Below are positions 37,692 to 45,138 of a stretch of 64,000 bases of DNA, piece after piece. Origin of the DNA: Dyadobacter sp. CECT 9275 (GTDB lineage: Bacteria; Bacteroidota; Bacteroidia; Cytophagales; Spirosomataceae); assembly GCF_907164905.1 (NCBI RefSeq), contig NZ_CAJRAF010000002.1, forward strand, positions 2,728,001-2,792,000, read 5' to 3'. Position 1 is the stretch's first letter; every line of letters starts with the position of its first letter. The notes under the pieces were generated by a model, which saw only the letters and a program-made list of their open reading frames with translations, did not search any database and was not told the origin of the DNA. The position numbers and the translations under genes were made by a program.

Positions 37692-37743
37692 GTTACTTTG
37701 TAGTTCCATTTTACAAACCATAAGTACATATATATTTCCTATA

Positions 37744-38943
37744 ATGTCACAGCCAAAAGTAGTATTAGCGTTTAGCGGAGGATTGGATACCTCATTTTGT
37801 GTAAAATATTTAGCTGAAGATAAAGGCTATGAAGTTCATTCTGTTTTGGTAGATACCGGTGGTTTTTCCGAAGAAGATCTTAAAACGATTGAAGCCAACG
37901 CCTATGCACTGGGTGTAAAGCACCATGCAACAATTTCCAAAACAGCCGATTATTATAACGATTGCATTAAATATCTGATATTTGGAAATGTACTGAAGAA
38001 CAATACCTACCCTCTTTCGGTGAGTGCGGAGCGTGTTTTCCAGGCCGTTGCCGTTGCCGAATATGCCAAAGAAATTGGTGCCAGCGCCATTGCGCACGGA
38101 AGTACAGGAGCAGGCAATGACCAGGTCCGTTTTGATATGGCATTCCGTATCATCATTCCGGAAGCCGAAATTATTACACCCATACGCGACCTGAAACTTT
38201 CACGTGAAGCCGAAATTGAATATCTGACTAAAAAAGGAGTAGGCCGCGAATGGGCCAAGGCTGCATATAGTATCAACAAGGGGCTTTGGGGTACATCTGT
38301 TGGAGGAAAAGAAACATTAACTTCCGAAAAATACCTTCCGGAAGAGGCATGGCCCACGCAGGTTTCCAAAACAGTACCCGAAACCATTACGCTTGAATTT
38401 GTTGCCGGTGAACTGAAAGGTGTTGCCGGTGAATCTTTTGAAAATCCTGTAGAGGCTATTCAAAAACTGGCAGCCATAGCCCAGCCCTTTGGCATTGGCC
38501 GTGATATTCACGTAGGGGATACCATCATCGGAATCAAAGGCCGGGTTGGTTTTGAAGCCGCAGCGCCGTTGATCATTATTAAAGCGCATCATACACTCGA
38601 AAAACATGTGCTGAGCGAACAGCAGCTTTACTGGAAAGAACAGCTATCCAACTGGTACGGAAGTTTACTTCACAAGGGCCAGTTTGTAGAGCCGGTAATG
38701 CGTAACATTGAGGCGTTCCTTGCGGATACCCAGCCACACGTAACCGGAAAAGTACATGTGCACCTGGCACCCTACCGGTTCTATGTAGAGGGAATCGAAT
38801 CGCCGTTTGACCTGATGTCGTCCAAATTCGGAAGTTACGGCGAAATGAATAACGCCTGGACAGGGGATGACGTGCGGGGCTTTTCAAAAGTTGCGTCCAA
38901 TCAGGTAATGATTTACCAGAAGGTGAGTGAGTCAAATAATTGA
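37744..38943 (+). CDS. argG: Argininosuccinate synthase
   Basis: A 399-residue ATP-dependent ligase that joins citrulline and aspartate, the penultimate step of arginine synthesis. The PP-loop is LAFSGGLDTSFC. The conserved segments AHGSTGAGNDQVRFDMAF and SINKGLWG follow. ATG 37744 is used; the longer frame starting at 37690 begins inside the terminator hairpin. It is followed 28 bases later by a DUF2281/VapC module and then argC, so it probably heads that transcript. Confidence 0.95.
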   Translation: MSQPKVVLAFSGGLDTSFCVKYLAEDKGYEVHSVLVDTGGFSEEDLKTIEANAYALGVKHHATISKTADYYNDCIKYLIFGNVLKNNTYPLSVSAERVFQAVAVAEYAKEIGASAIAHGSTGAGNDQVRFDMAFRIIIPEAEIITPIRDLKLSREAEIEYLTKKGVGREWAKAAYSINKGLWGTSVGGKETLTSEKYLPEEAWPTQVSKTVPETITLEFVAGELKGVAGESFENPVEAIQKLAAIAQPFGIGRDIHVGDTIIGIKGRVGFEAAAPLIIIKAHHTLEKHVLSEQQLYWKEQLSNWYGSLLHKGQFVEPVMRNIEAFLADTQPHVTGKVHVHLAPYRFYVEGIESPFDLMSSKFGSYGEMNNAWTGDDVRGFSKVASNQVMIYQKVSESNN

Positions 38944-38971
38944 ATGTAGTGGTTACGTAAATGTGTGCAAC

Positions 38972-39208
38972 ATGACAATATTGGAACTACAAAATCAAAT
39001 TCAGCGTAAAGCGCAGGAATTGCCTCCTGATTTACTTAAAGAGGTATTTGATTATATGGAATTTGTACTGAAAAAACGAAAAAAACTGACATCCGCTCAG
39101 CATCAGACATTAGAAGAATGGTGGGATAACCTTACGCAATTTTCAGACGATTATATGACAGAAAGAATTCAACCTCCTCTGGATAAAACTGAAAACCTAT
39201 TCGAATGA
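38972..39208 (+). CDS. DUF2281-type antitoxin of a VapBC-like module
   Basis: A 78-residue acidic protein beginning TILELQNQIQRKAQELPPDL. The helix ELPPDLLKEVFDYMEFVLKK is typical of DUF2281 proteins, which accompany VapC toxins. It probably neutralises the toxin downstream and may bind its own promoter region. The last four bases, ATGA, are shared with the vapC start, giving tight coupling. ATG 38972 is chosen; the frame continues upstream into the argG end. Confidence 0.82.
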   Translation: MTILELQNQIQRKAQELPPDLLKEVFDYMEFVLKKRKKLTSAQHQTLEEWWDNLTQFSDDYMTERIQPPLDKTENLFE

Positions 39209-39609
39209 AGTATTTTTTGGATACCAATATTGTCGCATATATTATTAACAAACGACCGGCTGAAGTTTTCAGCAAGTTTCAAAGCATTGCCTGGAATGAA
39301 ATATCCGTGTCTTCAATTGTTGTCGCGGAATTATGGTATGGCGTCGCAAAAAGTGAGCAAGAACAAAGAAACAGGCTAGCTCTTGAAAATTTTCTCAGGC
39401 CCTTAATCGTCATTGACTTTGATAATACCGCGGCAGAGGTTTATGCAATGATCAGAGTAAGATTGGAGAATAAAGGAATGATTATTGGAGCAAATGACTT
39501 ACTAATCGCGGCACATGCGCTTAGTTTGGGCTTAACTCTTGTTACAAATAATGTTAAAGAGTTTGAAAGAGTTGAAGACCTAAAGATTGAAAATTGGATT
39601 GCCAAATGA
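39205..39609 (+). CDS. vapC: PIN-domain ribonuclease toxin, VapC family
   Basis: A 134-residue PIN-domain protein. Acidic residues that would hold the Mg ion are Asp6 (FLDTNIV), Glu42 (AELWYG) and Asp98 (GANDLLIAAHA); the late TNNVKEF segment is typical of the family. VapC toxins cleave tRNA or rRNA in the cytoplasm when the antitoxin is degraded. Both ends overlap neighbours by ATGA: with the antitoxin and with argC. It therefore lies inside the arginine transcript, which is unusual. Nothing suggests truncation. Confidence 0.9.
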   Translation: MKYFLDTNIVAYIINKRPAEVFSKFQSIAWNEISVSSIVVAELWYGVAKSEQEQRNRLALENFLRPLIVIDFDNTAAEVYAMIRVRLENKGMIIGANDLLIAAHALSLGLTLVTNNVKEFERVEDLKIENWIAK

Positions 39610-40589
39610 CAAAAATTAATATAGGAATAATAGGTGCGGCAGGTTATACGGGTGGCGAATTGCTCAGAATAGTGATTCACCATCCCCATGTAAACATCGC
39701 CTTTGCACATAGTAAAAGCCAGATCGGAAAGCCCATTTACGCCACCCATACCGATTTGCTGGGAGATACGGACCTTACATTTTCGGGTGAGGATATCCAG
39801 GCCTTGCTAAATCAGGACAATCTGAATGTGATTTTCTTATGCTCTGGCCATGGTGAATCCAGGAAATTCCTGGAGGAATATAGCATTCCTGAAACGGTTA
39901 AAATCATTGATTTAAGTACCGATTTCCGGGATGAATCCAGTGGCTTTACATATGGTTTGCCTGAGCTTCAGAAGGAAAAAATCAAATCTTCCAACAAAAT
40001 CGCCAATCCGGGCTGCTTTGCCACGAGTATCGAGCTGGCCATTTTACCGTTGGCTTATGCTGGTTTGTTACAAGAGGATATTCATGTAAGTGCAGTAACC
40101 GGAAGTACCGGAGCCGGGCAGTCGCTGAGCGCCACAACGCATTTTTCATGGCGGAATAACAACTTGTCGATCTACAAGGCCTTCACTCACCAACATCTGA
40201 CCGAAATTAAAATGAGCCTCAAAAAATTGCAGGCTGGTTTTAACAAAGCCGTTCATTTTGTGCCTTATCGTGGTGATTTTACCCGTGGAATCATGGCCAA
40301 TGTTTACACGCCTTTTTCAGGAACAACCGAAGAAGCAAAGGAACTGTATAAAAATTATTATGCCGAACATCCTTTTACCCATGTAAGCGATTCGCCGATT
40401 GATTTGAAGCAGATTGTCAACACCAACAAGTGTTTTATTCATTTGGAAGTACATGACGGACAATTACTGATTAGCAGCATTATTGACAATTTAACAAAAG
40501 GTGCTTCGGGACAGGCAGTCCAAAACCTCAACCTGATCTTCGGATTAGCGGAAGATGCGGGATTGAGGTTAAAGGCACCGTCATTCTGA
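39606..40589 (+). CDS. argC: N-acetyl-gamma-glutamyl-phosphate reductase
   Basis: A 327-residue NADPH enzyme that reduces N-acylglutamyl phosphate to the semialdehyde. The Rossmann motif is IGIIGAAGYTGGELLR; the catalytic Cys is in ANPGCFATS and a conserved His is in THQHLTEI. ATG 39606 overlaps the stop of vapC by four bases (ATGA), so its translation is likely coupled to the toxin gene. An alternative start at 39594 would lie inside vapC. argD follows 125 bases later, after a repeat-like segment. Confidence 0.94.
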   Translation: MTKINIGIIGAAGYTGGELLRIVIHHPHVNIAFAHSKSQIGKPIYATHTDLLGDTDLTFSGEDIQALLNQDNLNVIFLCSGHGESRKFLEEYSIPETVKIIDLSTDFRDESSGFTYGLPELQKEKIKSSNKIANPGCFATSIELAILPLAYAGLLQEDIHVSAVTGSTGAGQSLSATTHFSWRNNNLSIYKAFTHQHLTEIKMSLKKLQAGFNKAVHFVPYRGDFTRGIMANVYTPFSGTTEEAKELYKNYYAEHPFTHVSDSPIDLKQIVNTNKCFIHLEVHDGQLLISSIIDNLTKGASGQAVQNLNLIFGLAEDAGLRLKAPSF

Positions 40590-40683
40590 TTTTTTCAACC
40601 GCAGAGGAAAGAAACGGTTCGCCGTCGGGTTACCACGCAGAGTCTCACAAGCACAGAAGATTCAGCGGCCTCTGCGCTCAAAT

Positions 40684-40702
40684 CTTTAACTCTGCGTTTA
40701 AA
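40684..40702 (+). repeat. Short CGCAGAG-type repeat before argD, inverted copy
   Basis: CTTTAACTCTGCGTTTAAA lies 12 bases before the argD start. Its reverse complement differs by one base from TTTAAGCGCAGAGTTAAAG at 41830-41848 inside the end of argD. The preceding 90 bases also contain related strings (CCGCAGAGG, CACGCAGAG, CCTCTGCG), so the argC-argD gap appears to be built from degraded copies of a dispersed repeat. Confidence 0.7.
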
Positions 40703-40714
40703 AACAATACTACT

Positions 40715-41860
40715 ATGTCACATTTATTCGATGTATACCCCCTTTACGATATAGAACCTGTAAAGGCTGAGGGTTGTTATCTATGGGATACAAAAGGTAC
40801 CCAATACCTGGATCTTTACGGCGGCCACGCAGTCATTTCCGTAGGGCATTGTCATCCCTATTATGTGGATATGCTCAGCAAGCAGCTCCATGCCATTAAC
40901 TTTTACTCCAATTCTGTCAAAATTTCCTTACAAGAAGAACTCGCAGAAAAATTGGGAGAATTATCAGGCTATCCGGATTATAAACTTTTTCTGGTTAACT
41001 CCGGCGCAGAAGCGAACGAGAATGCCCTCAAACTCGCGTCATTCCATACCGGCAGGTCCAAGGTTGTGGCTTTTACAAAAGCATTCCACGGACGGACCGC
41101 GGGAGCTGTTGCCGTAACCGACAACCCTTCCATCGTTGCTCCGGTTAATTATAACAAGCATGTTACCTTCCTTCCTTTTAATGACCTGGATGCACTGGAA
41201 GATGGAATTACGGACGAAGTCTGTGCGGTTATTGTGGAAGGAATTCAGGGTGTTGGGGGTATTCAGGTGAGCAGTGATGAATTTCTTCAGGCCTTGCGCA
41301 GGAAGTGCGATCAAACCGGGGCAGTATTGATTCTGGATAGCGTTCAATGTGGCTACGGCCGCACGGGTAAATTTTTCTCACATCAGTTCAGCGGGATCCA
41401 TCCTGACCTGATGACGATGGCAAAGGGAATGGGTAATGGCTTTCCCATCGGAGGCGTTTTGATCTCTCCGGCTTTCAAAGCCAGCTATGGCTTGCTGGGA
41501 ACTACATTTGGCGGAAATCACATGGCTTGTGCGGCGGGTATTGCCGTCCTTGACATTATGAAGAACGAAAACCTGCTTGATAATGCTACCAAAATCGGTG
41601 ATTACCTGATGGCAGGAATTAAAGAGATCGGTGGATACAAGGAACTCCGTGGCCGTGGATTGATGATTGGTATCGAATATGGTTTCCCCGTTAAAGACCT
41701 TCGGAATAAGCTATTGTTTGAACATAAAATGTTTACTGGTGTCGCTGGCGCCAACACAATCCGGCTACTGCCCTCACTGGCGTTGCGGAAAGAAGAGGTG
41801 GATATATTCCTGGAAGCACTACGGGTTTGTTTAAGCGCAGAGTTAAAGGAAGTAATTTAA
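40715..41860 (+). CDS. argD: Acetylornithine (acylornithine) aminotransferase
   Basis: A 381-residue class III PLP aminotransferase that converts N-acylglutamate semialdehyde to N-acylornithine with glutamate. Visible features: YLDLYGGHAVISVGH, FLVNSGAEANENALKLA, VIVEGIQGVGG, LILDSVQCGYGRTG and the PLP Lys in MTMAKGMGNGFPIGG. The last eight codons (SAELKEVI) fall in a sequence matching, in inverse orientation, the repeat before the gene, so its C-terminus may have been rewritten by the repeat. It lies between argC and the GxxExxY pseudogene. Confidence 0.93.
   Translation: MSHLFDVYPLYDIEPVKAEGCYLWDTKGTQYLDLYGGHAVISVGHCHPYYVDMLSKQLHAINFYSNSVKISLQEELAEKLGELSGYPDYKLFLVNSGAEANENALKLASFHTGRSKVVAFTKAFHGRTAGAVAVTDNPSIVAPVNYNKHVTFLPFNDLDALEDGITDEVCAVIVEGIQGVGGIQVSSDEFLQALRRKCDQTGAVLILDSVQCGYGRTGKFFSHQFSGIHPDLMTMAKGMGNGFPIGGVLISPAFKASYGLLGTTFGGNHMACAAGIAVLDIMKNENLLDNATKIGDYLMAGIKEIGGYKELRGRGLMIGIEYGFPVKDLRNKLLFEHKMFTGVAGANTIRLLPSLALRKEEVDIFLEALRVCLSAELKEVI
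41830..41848 (+). repeat. CGCAGAG-type repeat overlapping the argD 3' end
   Basis: TTTAAGCGCAGAGTTAAAG, eighteen of nineteen bases identical to the reverse complement of 40684-40702. It overlaps the last codons of argD. A weaker continuation (TTTAACGCAGCG, 41857-41868) follows the argD stop. Confidence 0.7.
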
Positions 41861-41936
41861 CGCAGCGTTTTTGTCGATTCAATTAGTGCAACACTGAAAA
41901 ACTTCGCTGACAATATTCAATTCATACAGTGAAGCG

Positions 41937-42320
41937 ATGGAAGATGAGATGCCCGTTGGGTTTACAGAAAATGAGATTAGCCATTTCATTCTAAAATTCG
42001 TACAGTCCTTGGTCCGGATTTTGTTGAATCAGTATACGGAATGTTTTTTGTGAACTACAACAAGCCGGATTATTTATTAAGAAACAAAACACTTTACCCG
42101 TAGTTTATGAAGAAATGGCTCTGAAATCGGGCGATAAAATGAATTTGTTTCTTGAAAATAAAGTAATTATAGAATTAAGGCAGTAGAAGCCTTAAATAAA
42201 ATTCATTTTACACAGACTCTCGCGTATCTTCGTCTGCCCAAGTGCAAAGTTGGTTTATTGATTAATTTTAATGTAGTATCCCTAAAAGATGGCATACGCA
42301 GGATCGTAAATAGGTTTTAA
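41937..42320 (+). pseudogene. Degraded GxxExxY-family gene
   Basis: A broken copy of a GxxExxY protein, a small PD-(D/E)xK-like family. Pieces in three frames align in order: TENEISHFILK, then after a frameshift VLGPDFVESVYG (the GxxExxY motif), then CELQQAGLFIKKQ through LFLENKVIIEL, then after another frameshift KAVEALNKIHFTQTLAYLRL and KVGLLINFNVV to a stop at 42320. At least three frameshifts or small deletions are needed to restore it. It fills the argD-argF' gap. The reading comes from direct translation; the family comes from recognition. Confidence 0.85.
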
Positions 42321-42378
42321 CGCTGGGTTACTCAGTGCCAAACTCTCAGGACTCTGCTTTTAAATTACCAAAATATAA

Positions 42379-43326
42379 ATGAAACACTTTTTATCCATCC
42401 ACGACGTAGCAGACCTTAACAAACTGGTTACCAGTGGAATAATCTCCAAAAGAAACCCGTTTGGTGATGCCGAACTTGGCAGGAACAAGACAATCGGATT
42501 ATTATTCTTTAATTCCAGCCTCAGAACCAGAATCAGCACACAGAAAGCTGCTCAAAACCTGGGACTGAACGTGATCACGATGAACGTAGGCCAGGACGGC
42601 TGGGGATTAGAAATGGAAGAAGGTGTGGTCATGAATGGTGACAAAGCCGAGCACGTAAAAGAAGCTGCGGCGGTGATCGGAAGTTATTGCGACATTATCG
42701 GTATCCGTTCCTTTGCCGGATTGCAAGACCGCGAAAAGGACTATCAGGAAATTGTTTTCCAGCAATTCAAAAAATATGCGGAGGTCCCGATTATCAACCT
42801 GGAATCTGCCACCCGTCACCCGCTGCAATCACTTGCCGACTGCATTACGATCGAAGAATTTAAAACAAAGGAACGCCCCAAAGTAGTACTTACCTGGCTT
42901 CCGCATTTCAAACCACTTCCGCAGGCCGTTGCGAATTCATTTTGCGAATGGATGAACAGGACAGACGTGGAGCTTGTCATCACACATCCCGAAGGATATG
43001 ATCTGTCGCCGGAATTTGCGGGCAAAGGACAGGTCATTTATGATCAGAACAAAGCGCTGGAAGGGGCTGATTTTGTTTATGGCAAAAACTGGTCGTCCTA
43101 TCATCATTACGGGCAGGTACTCACCAGCGACCCTTCCTGGATGATAACTGAGGAAAAAATGTCATTAACGGATAACGGTAAATTCATGCACTGCCTTCCA
43201 CTCCGGAGAAATATGAAGGTTGCCGACGAAGTACTGGACGGCCCGCGCTCCCTGGTGATTGAACAGGCCGCCAACAGGGAATGGTCTGCCCAGGCTGCGC
43301 TCAGGGAAATTCTGATGGGCCTCTAG
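42379..43326 (+). CDS. argF': N-acylornithine carbamoyltransferase (probably N-succinyl type)
   Basis: A 315-residue transcarbamylase. Carbamoyl phosphate binding is in NSSLRTRIST and SATRHPLQS; the signature HCLPLRRN is that of enzymes using acylated ornithine, not ornithine itself. Residue 90, in GDKAEH, aligns with Pro90 of the Bacteroides fragilis succinylornithine enzyme and Glu92 of the Xanthomonas acetylornithine enzyme. Ala here, as I recall the mutagenesis, gives succinyl preference. It makes N-acylcitrulline, later deacylated by the M20 enzyme. It is the last arginine gene in the window. Confidence 0.92.
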   Translation: MKHFLSIHDVADLNKLVTSGIISKRNPFGDAELGRNKTIGLLFFNSSLRTRISTQKAAQNLGLNVITMNVGQDGWGLEMEEGVVMNGDKAEHVKEAAAVIGSYCDIIGIRSFAGLQDREKDYQEIVFQQFKKYAEVPIINLESATRHPLQSLADCITIEEFKTKERPKVVLTWLPHFKPLPQAVANSFCEWMNRTDVELVITHPEGYDLSPEFAGKGQVIYDQNKALEGADFVYGKNWSSYHHYGQVLTSDPSWMITEEKMSLTDNGKFMHCLPLRRNMKVADEVLDGPRSLVIEQAANREWSAQAALREILMGL

Positions 43327-43403
43327 GATTTAAGCTGAACTTTAAAACATTGTCTCATGGTTGTTGCTGATAATAACCATGACTGAAATAGTATACACCA
43401 AAC

Positions 43404-44471
43404 ATGATGAGCACCGACACATTGGCATCCCCCGACACTTTCCAGAGTAAACCAATACGTAAGACAGGAGTATTGATCGTTAATCTGGGAACGCCGGATA
43501 GCCCTTCCGTACCGGATGTAAGGAAATATCTCCGGCAATTTCTGATGGATGAACGTGTGATTGATATCCCGTATCTTAACCGCTGGTTGCTAATCAATCT
43601 GATCATCGCCCCTTTCCGTGCACCCAAGTCTGCCAAGGTATACCGTAAGCTATGGCTTCCCGAAGGGTCTCCGTTAAAAATTTACGGCTACTCGGTGGAA
43701 GAAAAACTACAGAAAGTATTGGGAGAAAAATATGTAGTAAAGCTGGCCATGCGTTATCAGAGCCCGAGTATTGAAAGTGCGCTCAAAGAACTCCGGAAAG
43801 AATGCCTTACCGATATTGTGGTGGTATCGTTTTTCCCACAGTATGCCTCTGCTTCAACAGGATCTGTCTATAAAGAGGTTATGCGTGTAGTGCAGGACTG
43901 GGAGGTATTACCCGAGATCAGGTTCACGAACCGGTTTCTCGATCATCCGAAGTTTATCGAAGCTTTTGCAAATCTTGGTAAAAAATATATGGCAGAACGC
44001 GACTACGACCACGTCGTTTTCAGCTACCACGGCTTGCCCGAGCGCCAGATAACCAAAGGGGATGTTACCCGTAATTTTTGCCAGTTTGGAAGCTGCTGTG
44101 ACGTTCTGGACCATCGGAACCAGCATTGTTACAGGGCTCAATGTTTTGAAACAACGAGATTGCTTGTAAAAGAAATGGGGATTCCCGAAGGCAAATATAC
44201 CACCTGCTTTCAGTCGAGACTTGGGAAAACGCCCTGGATAAAACCATATACCGACGAAATAATACCGGAGCTCACTAAAAAAGGTGTAAAAAGTGTACTG
44301 GCCTTTTCTCCTTCGTTTGTTGCAGATTGCCTTGAAACAACTATTGAAGTGGGTGAGGAATATAAAGAGTTATTCGAAAAGGAAGGTGGTATTCACTGGC
44401 AGCTGGTAGAAAGCCTGAACGACAGCGATATATGGGTGGAAACGGTAGAGGACCTGGTTAAAAATGCCTGA
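43404..44471 (+). CDS. hemH: Ferrochelatase with internal cysteine cluster
   Basis: A 355-residue enzyme that inserts Fe(II) into protoporphyrin IX, the last step of heme synthesis. Conserved segments are GVLIVNLGTPDSP, LWLPEGSPLKIY and the catalytic His209 in SYHGLPERQ. Cysteines 226, 231, 232, 242 and 247 lie in an internal segment that in some bacterial ferrochelatases binds a [2Fe-2S] cluster. Start ATG 43404, with a second ATG one codon later. It lies 77 bases after argF' and is followed by an FMN reductase gene. Confidence 0.94.
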   Translation: MMSTDTLASPDTFQSKPIRKTGVLIVNLGTPDSPSVPDVRKYLRQFLMDERVIDIPYLNRWLLINLIIAPFRAPKSAKVYRKLWLPEGSPLKIYGYSVEEKLQKVLGEKYVVKLAMRYQSPSIESALKELRKECLTDIVVVSFFPQYASASTGSVYKEVMRVVQDWEVLPEIRFTNRFLDHPKFIEAFANLGKKYMAERDYDHVVFSYHGLPERQITKGDVTRNFCQFGSCCDVLDHRNQHCYRAQCFETTRLLVKEMGIPEGKYTTCFQSRLGKTPWIKPYTDEIIPELTKKGVKSVLAFSPSFVADCLETTIEVGEEYKELFEKEGGIHWQLVESLNDSDIWVETVEDLVKNA

Positions 44472-44522
44472 ACCTAACGTTTCAGTACTCAGCAGAGCTT
44501 TTAGTATCAAACGATTGTAAAG

Positions 44523-45098
44523 ATGAAAATCTCAATACTCTCAACTTCTCCGCGCAAAGCAAGTAACTCCTTAAAGGTAGCCAGATATATCAGCAGTCAG
44601 CTTCCGCAGGACGGTCATGAAATTTCTGTTTTCAATTTCGAGGATATTGATATACCCATGATCGGACGGGCCAGCCTGGATATCAGTCATCTGACCCTAT
44701 TTCAAAAAAACCTTATCGCTGTCTGGGAACCTGCTGAGCTGGTAATCTTTGTAGTGCCCGAATACAACTGGACTACCAGCGGAGAGCTTATCAATGCCAT
44801 GCATCAGCTCGGCGAAAAGGAATATGCATCTCTTTTTGACAACAAGGTATTTGCTTTTGTGGGGGTATCCAGCGGCCGCGGCGGGCGCAGGCCGTGTATT
44901 GAAGTGGGCCTACTTGTAAACAAGCTGATCAGCTTTCTGAACGTACACTCCGTGGTTTCACCCAAGCTTTTCGAGTCGCACGAAACTGCCAGGAACCTGG
45001 ATGAAGGCGGGTATTCCAAAGGAAATGCCATTTATGAGAAAGGTATCGCCGACTTCCTGAAATATACACTGGAAATTGCGAAAAAGTGGCATTCATAA
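44523..45098 (+). CDS. NADPH-dependent FMN reductase-family protein
   Basis: A 191-residue flavodoxin-like protein. The phosphate loop is ILSTSPRKASNSLKVA; the flavin-facing segment VVPEYNWTTSGELINAMHQ and a conserved GVSSGRGG follow. These proteins reduce FMN or quinones and azo dyes with NADPH. No signal peptide. It begins 51 bases after hemH on the same strand and may be co-transcribed. It converges with the cysteine desulfurase gene, without a clear terminator in the 40-base gap. The physiological substrate is unknown. Confidence 0.88.
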   Translation: MKISILSTSPRKASNSLKVARYISSQLPQDGHEISVFNFEDIDIPMIGRASLDISHLTLFQKNLIAVWEPAELVIFVVPEYNWTTSGELINAMHQLGEKEYASLFDNKVFAFVGVSSGRGGRRPCIEVGLLVNKLISFLNVHSVVSPKLFESHETARNLDEGGYSKGNAIYEKGIADFLKYTLEIAKKWHS

Positions 45099-45138
45099 AA
45101 AATGCCGGCCACCAAGCCCACATTCCTATCCGACCAGT

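Noticed and set aside
43360..43385. Inverted repeat CATGGTT…AACCATG between argF' and hemH as terminator
   Set aside because: Seven-base stem with a twelve-base loop and no T-run; probably not a terminator.
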